NCBI GenBank assembly: GCA_003224515.1
Contig: QHZC01000382.1
Coordinates: 1 to 5,132 of the forward strand
Direction: 5' to 3'
Origin: Acidobacteriota bacterium
GTDB lineage: Bacteria > Acidobacteriota > Terriglobia > Acidiferrales > UBA7541
DNA length: 5,132 nt
Shown: positions 1-5,132 of the stretch, piece by piece
Layout: every line of letters starts with the position of its first letter
How positions within the stretch are numbered: the stretch's first letter is position 1
Program-made: the position numbers and the translations under genes
Notes under the pieces: model-generated
Database searches by the model: none
What the model was told of the DNA's origin: nothing
The model's input: only the letters and a program-made list of their open reading frames with translations

Positions 1-357
1 GTTTCCTTGTTGATAGCGCCCTCCGTTGACGACCGCGAGAGCTCCCAGTTCGCGGGCCTTGTCGTCGGCGTGGTGATCGGGCTTGGCGGGAGGCAGAAGA
101 GTGGCGCTGATGAACATGGCCAGACCGACGACCGCCGGAACGAAACTAGCCCCCAAGCCGAGTGGCAAGACGACTAGCGCCGCACCGGCGACTCCCAAGA
201 AAATGCGGAAGAGCATCCAAGAGCGCGGGTTGCGCCGCACGTGCAGGATCTTTGGGATCAGCAACACCAAAGCAAACAGTGCTCCGACGGCAAGATGACG
301 CAGCCGCTTGCCGAAACCTTCCGGTTGGGAAACTGCGGGATTGGACGTGGCGCTCAT
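1..357 (-). CDS. Small membrane protein of unknown function, C-terminus outside the window
   Basis: An uninterrupted frame of 119 codons runs from the ATG at 357 off the left edge. The protein begins M-S-A-T-S-N-P-A-V-S and has a basic patch (G-K-R-L-R-H) before a first hydrophobic segment at about 20-37. A second basic patch (H-V-R-R-N-P-R) precedes two tightly spaced segments at about 49-66 and 68-88. A hydrophilic stretch rich in H/D (K-P-D-H-H-A-D-D) leads into A-R-E-L-G-A-L-A-V-V-N-G-G, which may start a soluble domain beyond the window. I do not recognise a named family. It starts 11 nt after the restored CMD stop, with only a weak GAAAG upstream, so it may be translated by coupling. 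Unlike its neighbours it shows no visible break in the part present. Confidence 0.75.
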   Translation of the reverse strand, partial: MSATSNPAVSQPEGFGKRLRHLAVGALFALVLLIPKILHVRRNPRSWMLFRIFLGVAGAALVVLPLGLGASFVPAVVGLAMFISATLLPPAKPDHHADDKARELGALAVVNGGRYQQGN

Positions 358-368
358 CTGTAGATCTT

Positions 369-667
369 TCAAGGCTGATCTCTAGAAGATTCGAGGCCGC
401 CGATTTCGCGCATGCGGGCAAAGGCACGCCGGACATGCGGAATGGTGATGGAGCCGCCGACGATCAGCGCCACGTTGAGGGCCGCGATCACTTCTTCGCG
501 CTTCCAGCCTTCTTCGGCGCAGCGGACCAGATGGTGCCGAGCGGGCCGGGTTCGTAGGCTTGGTCGTCGAGAGCAAAGAAGCGCTTGATGCCGAGGTGGC
601 CGCAGCCGAGAATTTCCTCGTTCAGGTCAGTGCGAACTCTCTGAAAATCTTCCAGGCGATCGGCCAT
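369..667 (-). pseudogene. Carboxymuconolactone decarboxylase/AhpD-like protein, missing the CxxC segment and frameshifted
   Basis: The ATG at 667 has GGAGG 4 nt upstream (676-672). The first 43 codons read M-A-D-R-L-E-D-F-Q-R, then G-H-L-G-I-K-R-F-F-A-L-D and E-P-G-P-L, the N-terminal helix pattern of small CMD/AhpD-family proteins. The frame then runs into an early TGA (490-488). In another frame from 536 the family text resumes: H-H-L-V-R-C-A-E-E-G-W-K-R-E-E-V, then A-L-N-V-A-L-I-V-G-G-S, ending at TGA 371-369. About 98 codons remain, where relatives have roughly 120-125. The missing part, about 26 codons around 537-541, is where the C-x-x-C-x-x-x-H redox motif sits; only the His that closes it appears to be left. 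AhpD-type members use that cysteine pair for peroxidase or thiol chemistry, so the encoded product should be inactive. It lies 82 nt after the deacylase and 11 nt before the next gene. Confidence 0.82.
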
Positions 668-671
668 GGTT

Positions 672-676
672 CCTCC
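672..676 (-). promoter_or_regulatory. Ribosome binding site of the CMD-like gene
   Basis: Minus-strand GGAGG followed by A-A-C-C and the ATG at 667. It is a strong match that confirms the start of a gene whose reading frame is soon interrupted. Confidence 0.65.
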
Positions 677-749
677 GAAAAGACATATTACAACGCACCA
701 GCCGCGCCGCTATTATGGACCAACCCGGGCCATCCAGTTAGGGCAGGTA

Positions 750-2455
750 TCATGGCACGTAACCGGGGCCGCGGAGCACTTTGCCGGGCAATGCTCCGGT
801 CATTTCGCTATGGTCGATGACGGGCACCGCGTTGACGAGCACGTATTCCATTCCCTGCGACAATTGGTTGGGATTGTCGAAGGTGGCGACGTCGTGCACT
901 TTTCGAGGATCGAATATGACGATGTCGGCGCACAAGCCCGTCTTCAAGACGCCACGGTCCGTCAAGCGCATGCGTTGAGCCGGCAATGCGGTGAATTTGC
1001 GGATAGCGTCTTCGAGGGTGAGCTTATGTTCTTCACGAACGTATTTGCGCATGATCCGAGGGAACGTGCCGTACGCGCGCGGATGGGGATGTTCCTGCCC
1101 CAGCATGCCGTCGGGCGAAGTACCGGAGGAGTCGTTATCGACGGAGACCCAGGGTTGCTGGAGTGCGAGGGCGACGTCCGGCTCGGACATGCCGAAGACC
1201 GCCACGGAAGTGAGGGCATGGTCTTCGATCAGCAGGTCGAAGAGAGCGTCCATCGGATCCTTGTTCCAGATTTTCGCGATCTCGGCAAGAGTCTTGCCCT
1301 GCAGCGGAAGCAATTGGGGGTTGTGTACCACTCCGATGAGGACCGCTTCCGGGCCGGGAATCTCCTGCCATTCGTTGTCCCACTGGTCTGAAGGCGTGAG
1401 CATATCCTTGCGGATGCGGTCGCGCGTGGCCGGATCCTTCAGTCGTTCGACGAGCTTGGCGTTGCCGCCATCGTGCGCCCAGGCGGGAATAAAAGCGGAA
1501 AAATCGTTGAACCATGCGGGGTAGGCGTAGGTGTCCGCGCTGACATCGAGCCCTTGTGCTCTTGCGGCGTTGATCTTGGCAACGACCTCGGGCATGCGCC
1601 CCCAGCTTGGTTTGCCGCCGACCTTCAGATGCCAGATTTCGACGGGGATATGGGCTTCGCGGCCGATGTGTAGCGCTTCGTCGATGGCCGGCAAGATGCC
1701 GGTGCCTTCGTTGCGCATGTGGGTGGCGTAGATGCCGCCAAACTTCGATGCCTCGGCAGCGAGAGCGATCAACTCTTCGGTCTTGGCGTAAGGAGCGGGA
1801 GCGTATTCGAGCGAACTGGAGACGCCGACAGCGCCGTCGCGCATCGCCTCGCTCACAAACTCCTTCATTTGCTCTAGCTGCGCGGCGGTGGGCTGCACGT
1901 CGTTGTCGCCGAGCGCCATCCGCCTAACGCGCGTCGCGCCCACGTAGCTGGCAATGTTGATTCCGATGTGTTGCTTCTCTAGCCGGGAAAAGTATTCGCG
2001 AAACGTCCGCCAGTCGGGTTGAATGTGATAATGATCGTACTGTTCCTGATCGGCGCGGAGAATGGCGTCGTTCAACGGGGCGACGGATTCGCCTTCGCCA
2101 GTGATTTCCGTGGTGATCCCCTGGAAAATCTTTGAGGGTAGGCGGGGGTCGACGAGGATGGTGTACTCCGACTGTCCGAGCATGTCGATGAAACCGGGAG
2201 CAACAACCATGCGGCGTGCATCGATGGTGCGAGCGCGCGGCGCGGCGCTGAGGTTGCCGATGAGGCAATCTTTCCGTTGCGAATTCCGATGTCGCCCGAA
2301 TACCAAGGCGAGCCGGTACCGTCGATGATGCGGCCGTTGGTGATGACGACATCGAAGGACAGCGCCGGTTCGCGGGCCGCGGCCTGGGCGAAGCTGAAGA
2401 GCAAGACCACGAACAAGAAAGCAGACTTCCATCGCTGCAGCTTACCGTTACTCAT
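750..2455 (-). CDS. N-acyl-D-amino-acid deacylase-type amidohydrolase, exported, with one N-terminal frameshift
   Basis: Amidohydrolase-superfamily enzyme of the D-aminoacylase type, which cleaves the acyl group from N-acyl-D-amino acids. From the ATG at 2455 (GAGGA 7 nt upstream at 2467-2463) the protein has a signal peptide: K/R-rich start, then a hydrophobic core ending A-Q-A-A-A near residue 27. An N-terminal beta strand follows (D-V-V-I-T-N-G-R-I-I-D-G-T-G, G-K-I-A at 61-64). Here, near 2262, the frame changes: reading resumes with I-G-N-L-S-A-A-P-R and stays open for 503 codons to the TGA at 752-750. One missing base explains it. Restored length is about 568 residues, normal for the family. 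Retained elements are Y-A-T-H-M-R-N-E, E-I-W-H-L-K-V-G-G, and V-D-N-D followed by H-P-H-P-R-A-Y-G-T-F-P-R. The usual metal-binding H-x-H after P-G-F-I-D is L-G-Q, and the family's metal-bridging Cys is not present in G-I-T-T-E-I-T-G-E-G-E, so activity and metal content may differ. As it stands the frameshift prevents full translation; a sequencing error is a fair alternative. Confidence 0.88.
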
Positions 2456-2462
2456 AGGCTGA

Positions 2463-2467
2463 TCCTC
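2463..2467 (-). promoter_or_regulatory. Ribosome binding site of the deacylase
   Basis: Minus-strand GAGGA ends 7 nt before the ATG at 2455. It selects this start over the longer frame opening at 2485 and over the out-of-frame ATG at 2432, and thereby shows that the signal-peptide frame is the genuine N-terminus. Confidence 0.65.
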
Positions 2468-2512
2468 GCTCCGCGCACAACACAATTTTGAGATCCGAAT
2501 ACTGCGGGCATT

Positions 2513-3455
2513 TTACTCTGGAATCGCTAGCAAGGCTTTCTCCGCCAAGTTTTTTGCTCCAGGCTTTCCGGCGAGAAGGAGTTCCGCCCACTCCGACCCG
2601 GCTTTCTGGTCAGCGATTCAGGGCCGCCGGCATCGGAGTTGCCGAAAAAGATGCGGTCCATCGGATGGGATGCGACGAGGCGATTCTTGGTGTACTGGCC
2701 TGGCACGGCCATGAACATCGGATGGCCGCGGCGGTAGATGCGGACTTCCAAAGGATCGACGTTGGATTCAGGCAGCAACTTTTGAAAATCGGCGAGCACG
2801 CGGGCGGAGAGAGATTTGCAGTCTTCTTCATCGAGCAGCGTGGAGCGTTGCAGTTCGCCTAGCGGGGTGTAAAAGGAAAGGATATTGTGCCTTTGCTTGT
2901 AGCCGAGTTTCTTCTGGATGGTCCAGTCGGCAACGATAAAATCGGTAAAAACGTTTCCCGGGCACCAATTGTCGTAGCCGCGATTGTAGACCGGTTTGTC
3001 GAAGATGACGTTGACGACGGGATATGGCGCGAAGCGACAGCGGCGCATGGCGGTTTTCTGTTCAGAGGGGAGGCCCATGACGATGCGAGAGGTGATGTGC
3101 TTTGGTGTGCACATCAAAACAGCCTTGGCGGTGCGCGGACGGCGTCTTCGTCTTGGACCGCGGCAACGACAGCGGCATTGTCGAGCATACCCTCTTTGTA
3201 TTTCGGCTGGAGGACTTCGACGAGCTTGTGGGTGATGCAGCCGAGTCCGCCGGGAAGAATCGCGCGCTTGGCGTCGCCACCGCTAATGAGATCCTGCACG
3301 TTGGCGAGGCAGACTTCGAACTGTTCGCCGTGGACGAGCGGCGCGGAAGGTGATTTCGAATGCGCGGCGGCGAGAAGCGTCTTGTCGAGAGGACAGCCGG
3401 CGGCGACGGAACCGGCGACGATAAACTTGATGAAATCACGGCGTGACGGCGCCAT
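2513..3455 (-). pseudogene. Tat-exported FAD-dependent amine oxidase-type oxidoreductase, broken by a large deletion and two frameshifts
   Basis: Three reading frames in succession spell parts of one flavin amine oxidase-like protein. Piece 1 (3455 to about 3135) opens with S-R-R-D-F-I-K and a hydrophobic stretch, a near-ideal twin-arginine signal, then L-V-H-G-E-Q-F-E-V-C (residues 40-49). It jumps straight to V-Q-D-L-I-S-G-G-D-A-K-R-A-I-L-P-G-G, text that normally lies well inside the protein. The Rossmann G-x-G-x-x-G and the rest of the FAD-binding half, roughly 200 residues by recall of relatives, are absent. Piece 2 (about 3132-2608) starts R-T-A-K-A-V-L-M-C-T-P-K-H-I-T and carries the C-terminal substrate/FAD region, including P-G-Q-Y-T-K-N-R and F-G-N-S-D-A-G-G-P-E-S. 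Piece 3 (about 2605-2513) gives A-G-S-E-W-A-E-L-L-L-A-G-K-P-G-A and ends A-L-L-A-I-P-E-stop. Without FAD binding it cannot be an active oxidase. It sits 8 nt after potC with a strong ribosome binding site, so it probably belonged to the transporter operon. Its substrate is unknown; an amine is the family expectation. Confidence 0.85.
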
Positions 3456-3459
3456 ACAA

Positions 3460-3465
3460 CCTCCT
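3460..3465 (-). promoter_or_regulatory. Ribosome binding site of the amine-oxidase-type gene
   Basis: A perfect AGGAGG on the minus strand lies 4 nt before the ATG at 3455 and overlaps the TAG stop (3466-3464) of the PotC-like gene. It fixes the start and fits translational coupling within one transcript. Confidence 0.75.
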
Positions 3466-4231
3466 AGGTTCTTTCGAGAAGTTCCTGAGCATCGGCGCCG
3501 AGGCCGCGGGTACGAATGCGGTACCAGATGACGATCAGGGCAACGGAGACGGCGAAGATCAGCGTTGAGACGGCGTTGATTTCCGGTGTAATGCCGCGGC
3601 GAAGGCGGCCCCAGATTTCGAGCGGTAAGGTATTGTAGCGGCCGATCAGGAAAAAGGTGACGGCAATTTCATCCATCGAAAGCGTAAAGATCAAGAGACC
3701 TGCGGCGATCAGCGAGAGCTTGAGATTCGGAAGAGTGACGCGCCAGAAAATTTTTTGAAGGCCCGCGAAGAGCTCCGTAGTAGCGACAGCAATGAGCGCG
3801 GTGCCGTGACCGAGAAAAATAGTAAACAGGCTGAGCTGGGCGCCGACAAATACGGCGAACATGAGCAGGGAGAGACCGGTGATGATGCCGGGAAGAATCA
3901 ACGGCAACAGAACCAGGCGGCGGAAGAGAGCTTTTCCGGAGAACGTGGCGCGATCGAGCGCGAGCGCGGCCAGCAGCCCCAGGGTTAATGATAGTGCCAC
4001 GCTGCCTGCGGCGACGATCAGGCTGTTTACGACGGCATCCCAGATGGGGACATCGGCGAAAAGCTGGCGGTACCAATCGAGCGTGAAATGACGGGGAGGG
4101 AAACCGCCGACGCCATCACGGTTGAAGGAGTAAAAAATGAGAACGACGACCGGGAGATAGATGAAAACGAAGACGAGCGCGGCATAAACCGTAAGCAATG
4201 GAGCGCGGCGGGTTGAAGCGTGGCCGCTCAT
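3464..4231 (-). CDS. potC: PotC-like ABC permease lacking its EAA coupling loop
   Basis: Second permease of the polyamine-type importer, 255 residues from the ATG at 4231. That start forms an ATGA overlap with the PotB-like stop (4230-4228); the open frame extends upstream to 4327, but the extension lies inside the PotB-like coding text and is not family-like. Hydrophobic segments are near 12-34, 66-92, 104-128, 137-155, 171-192 and 219-237. The C-terminal F-T-L-S-M-D-E-I-A (182-190) and L-P-L-E-I-W (202-207) are classic PotC signatures. At residue 160 the text jumps from F-A-G-L-Q-K to I-F-W-R-V-T-L-P. In E. coli PotC about 16 residues stand between the equivalent points, holding the E-A-A...D-L-G motif that contacts PotA. 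The loss keeps the frame. The protein would probably insert but couple poorly or not at all to the ATPase, so it may be non-functional unless the gap is an assembly error. The next gene's ribosome binding site overlaps this stop. Confidence 0.85.
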   Translation of the reverse strand: MSGHASTRRAPLLTVYAALVFVFIYLPVVVLIFYSFNRDGVGGFPPRHFTLDWYRQLFADVPIWDAVVNSLIVAAGSVALSLTLGLLAALALDRATFSGKALFRRLVLLPLILPGIITGLSLLMFAVFVGAQLSLFTIFLGHGTALIAVATTELFAGLQKIFWRVTLPNLKLSLIAAGLLIFTLSMDEIAVTFFLIGRYNTLPLEIWGRLRRGITPEINAVSTLIFAVSVALIVIWYRIRTRGLGADAQELLERT

Positions 4232-5073
4232 TTGAAGGACCACCGCTTTTCGAGCCGCTCGCTGAGGAAAAGTAAGGAGATGGTGATGATCAGGATGCAA
4301 ACAGAAATCGCCGCGCCGAGGGGCCAATCATAGGCCGCACCGAAGAGGCTCTGTACGATGTTGGCAATCATCGTGCCGGAAGCGCCGCCGACAAGAAGTG
4401 GCGCGAGAAAATCGCCCAGCGAGAGAACGAAGGCGAAAGTTGCGCCGGCGAGCAGGCCGGGAATGGAAAGAGGCAGGATGACCCGCAGAAATGTTTGAAC
4501 CGATCCGGCGCCGAGATCGGCGGAGGCTTCGACAAGCGAGCGAGGGATGTGCTCAAGAGCTGCGTAGATGGGCAGAAAAACAAAAGGTGTATAGATGTGT
4601 GTGAGCATGAGAACGACGGCGAAAGGGCTGTACAGGAGGAACGCAACGGGCTCATGGGTGAGATGCAAGTATTGCAAGAAGGCATTGAGCACGCCTTCGC
4701 TGCCGAGAATGGTTTTCCAAGCGTAGCCGCGCACCAGATAGCTCACCCACAGCGGCACGATGACGAGCTGGTAGAGCAACTCTTTGCGAGCCTCGGCATG
4801 AAACGACAGGTAATAGGCCAGCGGGTAGCCGAGCAGCAGGGAGCACAGCGTCACAGAAGCGGCGATGCGCATGGTGCGCAATAGCACTTCGATGTAGACG
4901 GGCTTGGAAAAGAGAGTCACGTAATTTTCGAAGTTCCACCGGTGGAGCAGAACTCCGTCATGGACGGCCCAGAAGCTGTGCGCGAACACGAGCGCGTAGG
5001 GAAGCAGGAGGAACAAGCCGACCCAGAGTAGCGGCGGAAGGGAGACGAGCGTTTTGTACGCGCGTGAGTACAT
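4228..5073 (-). CDS. potB: Spermidine/putrescine-type ABC transporter permease (PotB-like)
   Basis: 281-residue inner-membrane permease, one half of the channel of a polyamine-type ABC importer. Hydrophobic segments lie near residues 10-32, 64-89, 100-117, 146-173, 204-228 and 251-271, the six-helix pattern of the binding-protein-dependent permease family. The cytoplasmic EAA coupling loop is intact: V-E-A-S-A-D-L-G at 181-188, with the closing L-P at 200-201. It docks into the ATPase. Length matches E. coli PotB (about 275-285 residues). The ATG at 5073 is the only reasonable start, since the in-frame codon six triplets upstream is the TAG of the preceding gene. The Shine-Dalgarno match is poor, with AGGAG about 21 nt away overlapping that stop, so translation may be coupled to the upstream gene. 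Its TGA overlaps the next start as ATGA. The transported substrate cannot be read from sequence; a polyamine or related cation is the family expectation. Confidence 0.9.
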   Translation of the reverse strand: MYSRAYKTLVSLPPLLWVGLFLLLPYALVFAHSFWAVHDGVLLHRWNFENYVTLFSKPVYIEVLLRTMRIAASVTLCSLLLGYPLAYYLSFHAEARKELLYQLVIVPLWVSYLVRGYAWKTILGSEGVLNAFLQYLHLTHEPVAFLLYSPFAVVLMLTHIYTPFVFLPIYAALEHIPRSLVEASADLGAGSVQTFLRVILPLSIPGLLAGATFAFVLSLGDFLAPLLVGGASGTMIANIVQSLFGAAYDWPLGAAISVCILIITISLLFLSERLEKRWSFK

Positions 5074-5091
5074 GGGCGGGAATAGGGACGA

Positions 5092-5132
5092 CTACTCCTG
5101 GACGCGGATGGCGTCGGTGGCCGAAAAGACAA
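5092..5132 (-). CDS. C-terminal end of probable ABC transporter ATP-binding protein (PotA-type), partial
   Basis: Only the last dozen codons are in the window. In the frame entering at 5130 they read VFSATDAIRVQE and stop at TAG (5094-5092). A short hydrophobic strand ending in a D-A-I-R-V element resembles the last strand of the TOBE-type C-terminal domain of PotA-like ATPases, which energise polyamine-type importers on the cytoplasmic membrane face. The stronger argument is position: the stop lies 18 nt upstream of a PotB-like permease that is followed by a PotC-like one, and potA-potB-potC is the usual order. No Walker, signature or other catalytic motif is visible because they lie off the right edge. 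A binding protein or an unrelated upstream gene cannot be excluded. Confidence 0.5.
   Translation of the reverse strand, partial: VFSATDAIRVQE

Noticed and set aside
146..436. Minus-strand 96-codon frame spanning the CMD end and the membrane protein start
   Set aside because: It crosses from one gene into the next in the wrong frame; the other frame gives a clear hydrophobic membrane protein and a natural CMD tail.
685..690. TAATAT as a -10 box of a promoter for the CMD-like gene
   Set aside because: No acceptable -35 hexamer lies about 17 nt upstream on the minus strand, and an isolated AT-rich hexamer is weak evidence.
666..1391. Long plus-strand open frame opposite the deacylase (241 codons)
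   Set aside because: It is antisense to a recognisable amidohydrolase, its product has no family features, and high-GC codon bias commonly opens the opposite strand.
2456..2512. Terminator or promoter between the amine oxidase and the deacylase
   Set aside because: The 57 nt hold the deacylase ribosome binding site but no evident GC-rich hairpin with a T-run and no clear hexamer pair.
3114..3137. Programmed ribosomal frameshifting to join amine oxidase pieces
   Set aside because: No slippery heptamer or pseudoknot is apparent at the junction, relatives seem to have extra residues here, and the gene also lacks its FAD domain, so shifting would not rescue it.
2887..3531. Plus-strand open frame of 214 codons
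   Set aside because: It lies antisense to the amine oxidase pieces and the end of potC, and its translation has no signal, domain or ribosome binding site to support it.

Overview
The window is a gene-dense bacterial stretch. Every real gene I can support lies on the minus strand, so transcription runs from the right end (5132) to the left (1). Read in that order: the last residues of a probable PotA-type ABC ATPase (5132-5092); two spermidine/putrescine-type ABC permeases (PotB-like 5073-4228, PotC-like 4231-3464); a Tat-signal, FAD-dependent amine-oxidase-type oxidoreductase in pieces (3455-2513); an exported N-acyl-D-amino-acid deacylase-type amidohydrolase (2455-750); a carboxymuconolactone decarboxylase/AhpD-like protein (667-369); and the start of a small membrane protein that leaves the window (357-1). 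Spacers are 18, -4, 8, 57, 82 and 11 nt, which looks like one operon or two closely joined ones. I see no RNA gene, CRISPR array, insertion sequence or convincing terminator, and no gene-free stretch over 300 bases.

The gene set, the moderately high GC and the protein flavour (a deacylase carrying P-G-F-I-D-M-L-G-Q, a Tat-tagged flavin oxidoreductase beside potABC) recall soil Acidobacteriota. This is recall of related proteins, not a database result, and the assignment is moderate.

The striking feature is damage. In at least four of the seven genes the coding text breaks off and resumes further along the family, usually with bases missing. The PotC-like permease lacks its EAA coupling loop in frame. 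The amine oxidase lacks its whole FAD-binding half in frame and has two more frame changes. The deacylase has a one-base frameshift after its N-terminal strand. The CMD protein lacks the segment that should carry the CxxC, with a frameshift. I found no lesion that needs a nonsense substitution. The flanking text is otherwise well conserved, so this is either very recent deletional decay of an operon or an assembly/consensus artefact. The sequence alone cannot separate the two.

If intact, the operon would plausibly import a polyamine-like cationic compound (PotABC; no binding protein is in view), oxidise an amine outside the cytoplasm (Tat flavoprotein), hydrolyse an N-acylated amino compound in the periplasm (deacylase) and include a CMD/AhpD-type accessory protein. 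That pathway is inference.
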